From NCBI GenBank assembly GCA_963728765.1, contig CAVSKX010000007.1, positions 1 to 64,000 on the forward strand: a stretch of DNA of 64,000 nt, in the 5' to 3' direction. Shown in pieces: positions 14,507 to 22,627 of this stretch. Both the position numbers and the translations under genes were made by a program. Source of the stretch: AC-32 sp963728765. Its GTDB lineage: Bacteria > Actinomycetota > Thermoleophilia > Gaiellales > Gaiellaceae. Position 1 is the first letter of the stretch. The number at the start of each line of letters is the position of its first letter. The notes beneath the pieces were generated by a model that saw only the letters and a program-made list of their open reading frames with translations, did no database searches and was not told the DNA's origin.

Positions 14507-17427
14507 GACCGCCTCACCCGGCACATGGGCCACAGGTCGCACCACTGCGGGCACGAGCCGCGCTTCGGGTCGTGGCGGACGTCCCCGGCCCGGATGCGCG
14601 AGACCATCGCCCGCGCGTGGTCCTGGGCGCGCTCGATCCCGCCCCAGAAGGCATCCTCGTCGACGTAGTCGTTGCGCTGAAAACCGGGCACCCCGTCCTC
14701 GCGGGCGTCGGCCCGCAACACGCCGCGCGCCTGGCCCTCGCCCGCGAGCGCGCGGTAGATCCCGCCCAACGGCTCGACCCCGACGAGGTCGCGGAGGACG
14801 AGCATGTAGAGCGGGATCTGCAGGTGCAGCTCGCGTTCGATCTCGGCGGCGGTGTGCGCGCTGCGGCCCGACTTGTAGTCCACGACCAGCCCGCGTGCGC
14901 CGAAGGGGTCGCGGTCGATCCGGTCGATCTTCCCCGAGACGGTAAAGCCGCCGAGGTCGAGGCCGCGCTGCAACTCGGGTGCCGAGCGCTCGGAGCCAAA
15001 CGAGACCTCGAAGCGGTCCGGCACGAGCGGGCTCGGCGACTCGGCCTCACGGCGAACCAGCTTCTCGAGGTCGCGCGCGAGGCTGTGCTCGAGCTCGCGC
15101 CGCTCCAGCTCGGGCACGTCGATCCGCAGGTGCGCCTGTAGCGCGTCGCGCAGGCACTCACGCAGGAACTCGAGCGCCTGCTCGAGGTTCTCGGGGCGCG
15201 GCCGCTCCGCGCCGGTGCGCTTCGGCAGGCCCTTGAAGAAGCTGAACAGCGTCTGGTGCGCGACGGTGCCGCGCAGGCGGGCGTCGACCTCGGCGTCGAT
15301 CGACCTCGGCTGCAGCAGCCGCTCGACGAACCACATCGAGGAGCAGTCGGCGAAGCGCTCGAGGTCGGTGACGGAGAAGCTCGCCTTCTGGCGCAGCTCC
15401 TCGAGCACGGCCGGGTGCGTCAGGCGCGTCGGCCGCCGGAACGCTGCGAGGGCGCGGTCGAGGCGCCGTTCCCAGCCGTTGGCGCGGGCGAGCGAGGTGG
15501 CCGTCGAGGGCTCCGCCGGAGCGAGCGAGGCCAGCGCGCGGAGGCGTTCGCGCTCGCTCGGCGCGATCTCGAGCGGCCAGGTCAGCGCTGCGAGCGGCCG
15601 GCGCCGCGTCCAGCGCTCGACCTCGTCTGCGGCAAAGAGCGCCTGCGCCTCGTCCCAGAACGGGCTCGCCTCGCGCGGCGAGCCCTCGTCGCTCGCGGCC
15701 TCGCGGGTGAGGTAGAGACGCCGCGTCGGCCGGGTGCAGGCGGTGTAGAAGAGGTAGCGGTCGCGCGAGACGGGGTCGGTCCGCAGCAGCCGGCCGCTGG
15801 GCGACGTGCGCTCGAGCTCGGCCTTCTGCTCCTCGTCGAGGAACGGCGAGCCCTGCGAGCGGCGCGGCAGGCTGCCCTCCTCGAGGCCGACCACGAACAC
15901 GACCTCGAACCGGCGGGTGCGTGCGCGAAGCAGGTCGAGCACCGCGACCCGCCCGGCCTCGCCGGCACCGCCGAGCCGCACCGGCGCGTCCGCCAGCAGG
16001 CCCACGACCTCGTCGCGGGTGGCTTCGCCGCCGAGCTCGCGCCAGCCCTCCAGCTCCTTGACGAGCTTCGCCGCCGCCTCGTGCGCGCGCAGGTCGAGCC
16101 GGGCGGCCTCGTGGACCGGCGGCGCCTCGAGCCCGTGCGCGGCACGCGCCATCGCCCGCGCGAGGTCGCGGACCGCCGCGAGCGCGTCCTCCGCGTTGCG
16201 AACCGTGTCGAGGTGCGGCAACGGCTGGCCGCGCAGCTTCTGGATCTCTTCGTCGACCCGCGCCGGCTCGACCACTCCCCGCCCGCGAAGCCTGCCTTCG
16301 AGGAAATCGGCGTGTGCGCGCGTGAGCCCGGAGAACGGCGAGCGCAGGAACGAGAACAGGTCGCGGCGCTCGCCCGCCTGCCACGCGTAGCGGAGCAGCG
16401 AGAGCAGCGCCTGTCCGAACGGCGTCTGCCCGAGCCGCAGGCGCCCTTCGAGCGAGTACGGCACGCCGAGCGTCGCGAACGCCGTGTCGAGCGCCGCGCG
16501 CCAGCGTTCCAGCGACGGGCAGACGATTGCGATCTCCTCGGGCGGCGTTCCCTCCCGCAGCAGGGCGAGGATCTCGTCGGCGACGAGCTCGAGCGTCCCG
16601 CGGATGCCGGCGCCCTCGAGGAAACGGAGCGACCCGTCCAATTCAACGCTGCGCGTTCCAGGATCCACAGCTCCGAAGAGATCTCGTTCTACGTGGGCGA
16701 GCACCGGCGTGCGCGCCTCGGCGCTCGGCGGGAGTTCCTCGATGCGGCCGTCCGCCAGCCGGCTCAGGTCCTCCGCGGTTCGCGAGAGCGAGGCGAAGGC
16801 GTCACGGCCCGGCTCGTACGGGAGCGAGACGGTCACGTCGGCACGGGCGGCGAGCGCCTCGAGCAACGCCCACTCGGCCCCGGTCAGGTCCTCGAAGCCG
16901 TACGCGAAGACGGGACGCGGCTCCCACGCAGAGAGGTCGCCGCCCGCCCGCTCCGCCGCGTGACGGCGCTCCAGCTCGCGGTCCCAGAGATCCAACCGCT
17001 CGAGCTCTGCGCGGTAAGCGGCGTAGAGCTCCGCCAGCTCACCGTCCAACTCGCTCGGCTCCAGCAGCGCCGACTCGAGCTCGGAAACCGTCGAGCCGAG
17101 CGAGTCGGCGAACCCCGAGAAGCGCGCGGAGCGGTTCTGCGCCCCCGCCACCACTCGGCGCAGCAGGAGTGTCCGCTGCGCGGGCGTGACGACGCGCTTG
17201 TGGGCTCCGTTGCCGCGCGCGATCCGCTCGAAGACGTCGTCGAACGTGCCGATCGAGCCTCCGACCAGCGCGCCGGCCTGCGTCAGCAGCTCACGTTCGG
17301 CGCGGTCGACGTCCGGCCGGTTCGGCACGATCAAGATCGGATCGGAGCCGAGGGCGGCCAGGTAGCGCTCGAGCAGGAGCGCGACCTTGCCCGCGTTCGC
17401 GGGCCCTGCGAGCAGGCGCAGCGGCAC
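14503..17427 (-). CDS. AddB/AdnA-like subunit with PD-(D/E)XK nuclease
   Basis: The 974-residue protein is the second subunit of the end-processing complex. It keeps a helicase-like scaffold, but its Walker A is GPANAGKV (about residues 8-15), where the Ser/Thr after Lys is Val, so ATP hydrolysis is doubtful. The C-terminal nuclease has LVVDYKSGRS. Likely Fe-S ligands are in FADCSSMWFV and the final CPQWCDLWPMC. The start is GTG at 17427, six bases after TACGAT on the minus strand and with no Shine-Dalgarno site. The AddA-like gene begins within its stop codon. Together with nth this forms a three-gene repair operon. Confidence 0.85.
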   Translation of the reverse strand: MPLRLLAGPANAGKVALLLERYLAALGSDPILIVPNRPDVDRAERELLTQAGALVGGSIGTFDDVFERIARGNGAHKRVVTPAQRTLLLRRVVAGAQNRSARFSGFADSLGSTVSELESALLEPSELDGELAELYAAYRAELERLDLWDRELERRHAAERAGGDLSAWEPRPVFAYGFEDLTGAEWALLEALAARADVTVSLPYEPGRDAFASLSRTAEDLSRLADGRIEELPPSAEARTPVLAHVERDLFGAVDPGTRSVELDGSLRFLEGAGIRGTLELVADEILALLREGTPPEEIAIVCPSLERWRAALDTAFATLGVPYSLEGRLRLGQTPFGQALLSLLRYAWQAGERRDLFSFLRSPFSGLTRAHADFLEGRLRGRGVVEPARVDEEIQKLRGQPLPHLDTVRNAEDALAAVRDLARAMARAAHGLEAPPVHEAARLDLRAHEAAAKLVKELEGWRELGGEATRDEVVGLLADAPVRLGGAGEAGRVAVLDLLRARTRRFEVVFVVGLEEGSLPRRSQGSPFLDEEQKAELERTSPSGRLLRTDPVSRDRYLFYTACTRPTRRLYLTREAASDEGSPREASPFWDEAQALFAADEVERWTRRRPLAALTWPLEIAPSERERLRALASLAPAEPSTATSLARANGWERRLDRALAAFRRPTRLTHPAVLEELRQKASFSVTDLERFADCSSMWFVERLLQPRSIDAEVDARLRGTVAHQTLFSFFKGLPKRTGAERPRPENLEQALEFLRECLRDALQAHLRIDVPELERRELEHSLARDLEKLVRREAESPSPLVPDRFEVSFGSERSAPELQRGLDLGGFTVSGKIDRIDRDPFGARGLVVDYKSGRSAHTAAEIERELHLQIPLYMLVLRDLVGVEPLGGIYRALAGEGQARGVLRADAREDGVPGFQRNDYVDEDAFWGGIERAQDHARAMVSRIRAGDVRHDPKRGSCPQWCDLWPMCRVRRS

Positions 17428-17496
17428 CGAGCCATCGTAGTCGCCGCATGGGACGGTTCCGAGGCCCGGAAAGGCGGGTCGCCCCGCCCCGTCGTC

Positions 17497-17694
17497 CTAG
17501 GCTGTCGCGGACTTCGGCCGGCGGCCTCGCCGCGCGGCCGCGCGGCCGGGCATTCCGCCCGCGCAGTTGTCGCAGAGATCGGCTTGCTTGGAACCGCGGC
17601 GGGCGTCCGCGAAGTTCAGGCGCATCGTCGCGCCTTTTCCTTCGCCGATTTCCATTCCACAGTTGTCGCAGACGAGCACGGTCTTGCGCGCCAA
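17497..17694 (-). CDS. small two-CxxC zinc protein
   Basis: The 65-residue protein has CDNC (residues 9-12) and CDNC (about 41-44), spaced like a single zinc ribbon, and a basic Arg/Lys-rich C-terminal tail (RRGRRPKS) that could contact nucleic acid. The start is TTG at 17694, supported by GAGGAGG five bases upstream. CTGACA and TAGGGT lie further upstream 19 bases apart as a possible promoter. It lies between topoisomerase IB and the AddB-like gene on the same strand. A DNA-related role is suggested only by that context and its charge. Confidence 0.72.
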   Translation of the reverse strand: MARKTVLVCDNCGMEIGEGKGATMRLNFADARRGSKQADLCDNCAGGMPGRAAARRGRRPKSATA

Positions 17695-17754
17695 TGGATC
17701 CTCCTCGTAGGGCAGTGGGATTTCGCCACCCTAACCGAAAGTGCGAGCGCAATG

Positions 17755-18780
17755 TCAGGCTGCCGCACGCGCGCGCCGAATGCGCCACGAGCGGAGAAGG
17801 CTGACCAGTGCCTGCTCCTCTGGATCGAAATCCAAGTCCCGCGCGCCGACTACGCGCAAATGACGAGGGCGGAAATCGTCGATGGTTCTGCCGTCGAGAT
17901 ACTGCTCGACGACCGCCGGGCTCACGTAGGACGAGCGCGCAACTGCAGGCGTGTTCCCGAGGCGCTCGCCGACCGCACGCATCACCGCAGCCACGGCTCG
18001 CTTCTGCTCGGTCGCGCTTTCGACGGGCTCTGCCTCGGCGAGCCGGATCGCGGCCAGGAGCGTGCCGCCCCAGGTACGGAAATCCTTGACCGTGAACTCC
18101 TCGCCCATGTGCTCCTGGATGTACTCGTTCAGCTTGCGCGCGCCGAGGTTGAAGAGCTGATCGTCGCGCCGGTAGCGGAACAGGCGGCGGCCGCCCGGTA
18201 CTGCGAGCAGCTCTTTCATGGCCGCGGCGAGCTCGGCATCGACGAGGACCGTGTGGCAGAGGACGCGGTGCTTCGCGCGGAACCGGAAGGTGATCCGGCT
18301 TCCCCGAACACGAACGTGCCCCTTGCGCAACGTCGTGATACCGAACGTCTTGTAGCTGCGCGCGTAGCGTTCGCCGCCAACGCGGAACCAGCCTTCGTTG
18401 ACCAGCCGCACCGCGAGCGCCGCCGTCCATTCGGGGCTCAGCGGCTCCTGGTCGAGGTGCTCGCTCATTACCTTCCGCAACTCCGGAAGGCGTTCTGCGA
18501 AGCGGATGAGCTTGTCGTATTTCGCCTGCTCCTGCCGCGCTCGGAATTCCGGGTGGTAGAGGTACTGCCGCCGCCCCGCACGGTCGACTCCGGTTGCCTG
18601 CAGCTTCGCGCCGGGCCGCGGAGAGATCCAGACGTCCTTCCACGCCGGCGGGATGCGGATCGACTCGATCCTCTCCAGCGCGTTCTCGTCGGTGATCGCC
18701 CGGCCCCGCGAGTCCACGTACCGAAACCCGCGGCGTTGCGAGCCACGCCGCCTCCATCCCCCTTTCCTGGAACTAGCCAT
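17755..18780 (-). CDS. DNA topoisomerase IB (poxvirus-like)
   Basis: The 341-residue enzyme relaxes supercoils through a 3'-phosphotyrosyl intermediate. The N-terminal domain has RIPPAWKDVWISP (43-55). The catalytic domain has KDFRTWGGT (232-240, with the catalytic Arg) and the nucleophile Tyr285 in SSYVSPAVVEQY. Bacterial type IB enzymes of this size are scattered, often acquired, and accessory to gyrase. The ATG at 18780 is used because an upstream open stretch overlaps the divergent dehydrogenase gene. It may be the first gene of the run leading to the zinc protein and addBA-nth. Confidence 0.92.
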   Translation of the reverse strand: MASSRKGGWRRRGSQRRGFRYVDSRGRAITDENALERIESIRIPPAWKDVWISPRPGAKLQATGVDRAGRRQYLYHPEFRARQEQAKYDKLIRFAERLPELRKVMSEHLDQEPLSPEWTAALAVRLVNEGWFRVGGERYARSYKTFGITTLRKGHVRVRGSRITFRFRAKHRVLCHTVLVDAELAAAMKELLAVPGGRRLFRYRRDDQLFNLGARKLNEYIQEHMGEEFTVKDFRTWGGTLLAAIRLAEAEPVESATEQKRAVAAVMRAVGERLGNTPAVARSSYVSPAVVEQYLDGRTIDDFRPRHLRVVGARDLDFDPEEQALVSLLRSWRIRRARAAA

Positions 18781-18829
18781 AGAGTCTGCCGTGTAGCCAG
18801 CGGCGAGTGGTTCTAATCCAGGGAGGCAG

Positions 18830-19900
18830 ATGGCGACGGCGACGATCGTGGTGCTGGAGGGGGACGAGACCGGGCAGGAGCTGCTCGAGGAGGCGCTGCG
18901 TGTGCTCGACCCGGACGTCACCGGAGTCGAGGTCGAGCTGCCTCGCTACGACCTCTCGCTGGAGTCGCGGCGGACGACGCAGAACCAGGTCGTGTACGAG
19001 GCCGCCACAGCGGTGCGCGAGGCGGGGCTCGGCCTGAAAGCGGCGACCGTCACCCCGGAAGGCGCGGGCGACGTCGGCTCCCCGAACAGGATCCTGCGCG
19101 AGGAGATCGGCGGTCGTGTGATCGTCCGCACCGGTCGTCGCATCCCGGGGGTCGTGCCGTTCGGCGGCGTCCACGCGCCGATCTCGGTCGTGCGCATGGC
19201 GGTCGGCGACGCCTATGGCGCGGAGGAGTGGCGCGAGGGATCCGGCGACGACGAGGCCGCCTTCCGCACGGAGCGGATCGAACGGCGCATCTGCCACTCG
19301 GTCGCGGAGTTCGCTTTCCGGCTCGCCGAGGACACCGGCGCCAAGGTCTTCGGCGGGCCGAAGTTCACCGTCAGCCCCGTGTACGAGGGGATGCTGAAGG
19401 AGGAGACGGACGCGGCGGCCGAGCGACACCCGGACGTGCCGTACGAGCCACAACTCATCGACGCGACCTTCGCCCTGCTGATCGCGGCGAGCGGCGACCC
19501 GCTCGTGATCCCCGCGCTGAACCGCGACGGCGACATCCTGTCCGACCTCGTGCTGCCGCTCTTCGGGTCGATCGCCGGCTCGGAGTCGCTGCTCGTCGGC
19601 TTCGGCGACGACTACGTCCCAAGGGTCGTGCTGGCGGAGGCGGCGCACGGAACCGCGCCGTCGCTGCAGGGCAAGAACGTGGCGAACCCGATGGCGATGA
19701 TCCTCGCCGCCGCGGCGGTGCTCTCCTATGCGGGCGGCGAGGCGGCGCAGGCCTCGCGCGCGATCCGGGAGGCGTGCCTCGAGGCAGTCGCCGACGGCGT
19801 GCGCACCCCCGACCTCGCCGGCCACGCGGGGACGAGCGAGTTCACCGACGACGTCGTCCGCCGCACAAAGCAGAAGCTCGAGGTCTGGTCGGCGCTCTAG
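18830..19900 (+). CDS. isocitrate/isopropylmalate dehydrogenase family protein
   Basis: The 356-residue protein belongs to the beta-decarboxylating dehydrogenase family. It starts ATIVVLEGDETGQELLEEAL and has LIDATFALLIAA in the middle. The metal- and cofactor-binding region near residue 270 is VLAEAAHGTAPSLQGKNVANP, and the first Asp of the active site lies in RDGDILSD. The substrate helix is not the canonical leuB or icd sequence, so isocitrate versus 3-isopropylmalate or homoisocitrate cannot be decided. GGGAGG lies three bases before the ATG and TCTAAT is a plausible -10 box. It is divergent from topoisomerase IB. Confidence 0.85.
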   Translation: MATATIVVLEGDETGQELLEEALRVLDPDVTGVEVELPRYDLSLESRRTTQNQVVYEAATAVREAGLGLKAATVTPEGAGDVGSPNRILREEIGGRVIVRTGRRIPGVVPFGGVHAPISVVRMAVGDAYGAEEWREGSGDDEAAFRTERIERRICHSVAEFAFRLAEDTGAKVFGGPKFTVSPVYEGMLKEETDAAAERHPDVPYEPQLIDATFALLIAASGDPLVIPALNRDGDILSDLVLPLFGSIAGSESLLVGFGDDYVPRVVLAEAAHGTAPSLQGKNVANPMAMILAAAAVLSYAGGEAAQASRAIREACLEAVADGVRTPDLAGHAGTSEFTDDVVRRTKQKLEVWSAL

Positions 19901-19923
19901 GCGCGACGCTCAGCTCGAAAGTC

Positions 19924-20008
19924 GGTGCCAGACACCGAAACGGAAGCGTCACGAACGCTCAACAATCCCTGCTCGAGGCGCGTGCCCCGGTGTCAGACAC
20001 GGTGACGG
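19924..20008. repeat. two copies of a GGTGYCAGACAC repeat in a non-coding spacer
   Basis: Copies at 19924-19943 and 19989-20008 match at 16 of 20 positions, sharing GGTG-Y-CAGACAC and ACGG. The core of the second copy, GTGTC-A-GACAC, is a perfect palindrome. They sit in the 148-base gap between convergent genes and look like small REP-type elements. Confidence 0.55.
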
Positions 20009-20048
20009 AACACGCGCGTCGCCGCGGCCGGTGGCGACTGTTGCCGAG

Positions 20049-20585
20049 CTACGTTCGCGCAGCCCGAATCGCACGCATCAAGTCGCCGTAAAGCATCTCG
20101 ACCTCATGCACCTTTCCTTCCTCGCGGAGCCGCTGCGCATACGCCTCGAGCTCGTCGGCGGCAATCGGGCCTCTGCGTTCAAACCTCTCGCTTCCGCTCT
20201 CGTTGCCGACGAGCACGACGAACGGGTCGGCGAGCAGGTTCCGCCCGGCCGCCGTCGCGAACGAGAGCTCGACCTTCACAACGTCCCGGCTCAGAAACTT
20301 GATTGCACCGAGCTCTCTCGCCGGATCAGCTCGGCGGTCCCACGCTACGAGCGCGTCAGGTGGGACCAGGCTTGATCGCTGCTCCCATGCTTCCTCGAAG
20401 CGACCGTCTGCAACCGATGCGATGAAGTCGATGTCGCTGACGTCATCGGCGCGTCCCGTTGCAAACGAGCCGCAGAGGAACAACGCCTCGAACGCCTGAT
20501 GCTCGGACACTCGCTCGACGACGTACTCGAGGGTCGGCCACTGCCGCAACTGCTCGGCCCTTGCACGTCCCGGCCAGTCCCGCAC
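20049..20585 (-). CDS. nucleotidyltransferase-fold protein
   Basis: The 178-residue protein has the polymerase-beta-type nucleotidyltransferase signature LFLCGSFATGRADDVSDIDFIA (about residues 35-56), with GS followed by DxD, which would bind two metal ions. A third acidic residue may lie in VVKVELSFAT. The C-terminal third is helical and basic. Such minimal enzymes include toxin MntA-like proteins and aminoglycoside-type enzymes, but no HEPN partner gene is adjacent, so the substrate is unknown. The start is GTG at 20585, six bases after TACTTT, without a ribosome site. Confidence 0.8.
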   Translation of the reverse strand: MRDWPGRARAEQLRQWPTLEYVVERVSEHQAFEALFLCGSFATGRADDVSDIDFIASVADGRFEEAWEQRSSLVPPDALVAWDRRADPARELGAIKFLSRDVVKVELSFATAAGRNLLADPFVVLVGNESGSERFERRGPIAADELEAYAQRLREEGKVHEVEMLYGDLMRAIRAART

Positions 20586-20604
20586 GGAGTAAAAGTACGT
20601 GCCG

Positions 20605-21177
20605 CTAGGCCGACGCTGCGGCCGGGAGCTCGGTCTCCGCGAACAGCGCGAGGAAGACCTCGGCGATGCGCGGATCGAACTGCGTTCCCGCGCAGCGGTC
20701 GACCTCGGCCAGCGCTTCGTCCCGAGTCAGCGCGCGCCGGTAGGGGCGGTCGCTCGTCATCGCGTCGAAGGCGTCGGCCACGGCCAGCACGCGCGCTTCG
20801 AGCGGGATCTCCTCGCCCGCCTTGCCGGACGGGTAGCCGGTGCCATCCCAGCGCTCGTGGTGGTAGAGGACGTACGGGATCGCCGCACGCAGGGCCGCGA
20901 TGCGCAGCAAAAGCCTCGCGCCGGCCTTCGGGTGCTCGCGGATCTCGGCGAGCTCCGAGTCGTCGAGCTCCCCCTCCTTGTGCAGCACCTCGTGCGAGAC
21001 GGCGAGCTTCCCGATGTCGTGCAGCGGGCCGCCGAGCCGAAGCGACGCGATCCGCTCCTCACTCCAACCCAGGGCGCACGCAAGCGCCTCGGCCAGTTCC
21101 GTGACCCGGGTCGAGTGTCCGCGCGTGTACGGATCCCGCGCCTCGATCGCCCCCGTCAGCATCTTCAGCACGACCAC
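20605..21177 (-). CDS. HD-GYP domain protein (predicted c-di-GMP phosphodiesterase)
   Basis: The 190-residue protein is a stand-alone HD-GYP domain. It has EARDPYTRGHSTRV near residue 12, GGPLHDIGKLAVSHEVLHK with the HD pair, then YHHERWDGTGYPSGKAGEEIP with the GYP motif and ADAFDAMTSDRPYR. All metal-binding His/Asp are present, so hydrolysis of cyclic di-GMP is likely. It starts GTG at 21177, 13 bases after the phosphoesterase stop. The N-terminus is abrupt for this family, which usually has a sensor domain. Cyclic di-GMP could connect to the Tad pilus locus far downstream, but that is speculative. Confidence 0.88.
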   Translation of the reverse strand: MVVLKMLTGAIEARDPYTRGHSTRVTELAEALACALGWSEERIASLRLGGPLHDIGKLAVSHEVLHKEGELDDSELAEIREHPKAGARLLLRIAALRAAIPYVLYHHERWDGTGYPSGKAGEEIPLEARVLAVADAFDAMTSDRPYRRALTRDEALAEVDRCAGTQFDPRIAEVFLALFAETELPAAASA

Positions 21178-21190
21178 GAGGGCGCACTCT

Positions 21191-22030
21191 TCAAGGCCGC
21201 GGTGGCGTTCCCTGCTTCCAGATTCCGGTCACGGGGCCGGCGCGCGCGGAGCGGCCGAGCCGCGGGAGCCCGAGGCCGTCCTCGATCGTCCGCAGCAGCC
21301 CGTAGTGCGTCATCGCGGGTGCGAAGCGCGACCCGGGCCGCACCGGCGGGCCGAGCGCGAGCGCCGGGACCCGGTTGCCGGGGCCGTACGACTCGTCGAA
21401 GGTGACGAAGACCGCGGTGTCCGGGATCCTGAGCAGCGGCGGCAGGAAGCGCCGCAGCCACACGTCGCCGACCCTGACCGGGCAGTCGTGCATGTCGTGG
21501 CAGAGGTCCGGGATGACGAGCGCGAAGTCCGGCAGCCGCCGCGGTGAGAGCCGCTTGAGCGGCACCACGTTCCGCCGCCACGCGGGTCTCGCGAGCACGT
21601 TTCGGAAGTAGAGGAACGGCACGTGCTTCTTCGCGTACCTGCCCGCGCCGGCGCCGGTCCACCCGGCCCGCGGAATGCCTTCCGCATAGGCCTTCCACGT
21701 CAGCCCGTTCGCCGCCAGCGTGTCGGCGAGGCTCGGCCCGCCGACAACGCAGCTCGTGCAGTCGGTCGTGACTCGATGGGTCGAGCCTGAGACCAGGGCG
21801 AGGTAGTTCGGCAGGCTCGGGTTGGTGACGCCGCGGTAGCCGCTGAGGACAGCGCCCGCGCGCGCGAACGCGTTGAAGGCGGGAGCATTCCGGTTTCCCA
21901 GGACCGCGCCGGGCCCCTTGTTCTCGAACACGATCACGACGACGTGGCGGAGGTGCGGGACCGGTTGGGGCGCCGCCTGCGCGCCGGCGCACAGAACGAG
22001 CACGGCGGCCAGGAGCCCGGCACGGATCAC
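21191..22030 (-). CDS. secreted phosphoesterase (phospholipase C/acid phosphatase-like)
   Basis: The 279-residue protein has a signal peptide (about 1-19, ending AGAQA) and then the alkaline-phosphatase-fold phosphoesterase pattern HVVVIVFENKGPGAVLG. N-terminal Glu-Asn in this motif binds the catalytic metal. TNPSLPNYLALVSGST carries the likely nucleophilic region, and VFVTFDESYGPGNRVP is the downstream metal-binding Asp/Glu segment. Such enzymes hydrolyse phosphate esters outside the membrane. It overlaps the upstream GNAT gene by ATGA and probably belongs to one operon with the HD-GYP protein behind it. Confidence 0.82.
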   Translation of the reverse strand: MIRAGLLAAVLVLCAGAQAAPQPVPHLRHVVVIVFENKGPGAVLGNRNAPAFNAFARAGAVLSGYRGVTNPSLPNYLALVSGSTHRVTTDCTSCVVGGPSLADTLAANGLTWKAYAEGIPRAGWTGAGAGRYAKKHVPFLYFRNVLARPAWRRNVVPLKRLSPRRLPDFALVIPDLCHDMHDCPVRVGDVWLRRFLPPLLRIPDTAVFVTFDESYGPGNRVPALALGPPVRPGSRFAPAMTHYGLLRTIEDGLGLPRLGRSARAGPVTGIWKQGTPPRP

Positions 22031-22545
22031 GGCGACTCGCCCCGGGTGTCGAAGGCCATCAACACCGCGTCCACGTACTCGCCGTCACGGCGGTAGTGCC
22101 GGCGCCGGTAGCCCTCGCGGACGAACCCGAACGCCTCGTAGAGCGCGAGCGCCGGCCCGTTGTCCGGGAAGACATGCAGCTCGAGCTTGGTCACGCCGCT
22201 CGCGCGCGCCCAGTCGACGGCTCGCTGCAGCAGCGCGCGGCCGATGCCGCGGCGACGGTGGCTCGCGGCGACCATCAGCCCGAGATCGGCAACGTGGTGG
22301 CTCGCGGGGTGAGGATCGCGCGCGACCGACAACCGTGCGACGAGGCCCTCGGGCGCCTCCGCGACGAACACCGCCGCGTGCGCCGACCGGTGCACGGCGC
22401 GCAGGTAGCGCCGCTCGGCCGCGGGCGCGCGCCAGTCGGTCGACGAGAGCAGCCAGCGTTCCGGCTCCCGGCCCACCGCCCGCGCGAGCGACACGAGCGC
22501 GGGTGCGTCCTTCGGCTCGGCCTCCCGGATCCGAACGGAGCTCAG
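22027..22545 (-). CDS. GNAT family N-acetyltransferase
   Basis: A GNAT acetyltransferase of RimI/RimL type. The acetyl-CoA loop is ADLGLMVAASHRRRGIGRALL, followed by KLELHVFPDNGPALALYEAFGFVREG. The first standard start is GTG at 22494 (155 residues). However, the reading frame upstream encodes SVRIREAEPKDAPALVSLAR, the conserved first strand and helix of the family, so translation probably begins earlier. CTG at 22545 is the candidate used here. No ribosome site is obvious at either position. The substrate is unknown. The stop overlaps the phosphoesterase start. Confidence 0.8.
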   Translation of the reverse strand: MSSVRIREAEPKDAPALVSLARAVGREPERWLLSSTDWRAPAAERRYLRAVHRSAHAAVFVAEAPEGLVARLSVARDPHPASHHVADLGLMVAASHRRRGIGRALLQRAVDWARASGVTKLELHVFPDNGPALALYEAFGFVREGYRRRHYRRDGEYVDAVLMAFDTRGESP

Positions 22546-22627
22546 AGGGCAACCCCGAGAGCGGTTCGCTGCACAGAGCGACGGCGACCGACTCGAGGCC
22601 TCCAGCCAAACCGGACGCGTAGCGTAC

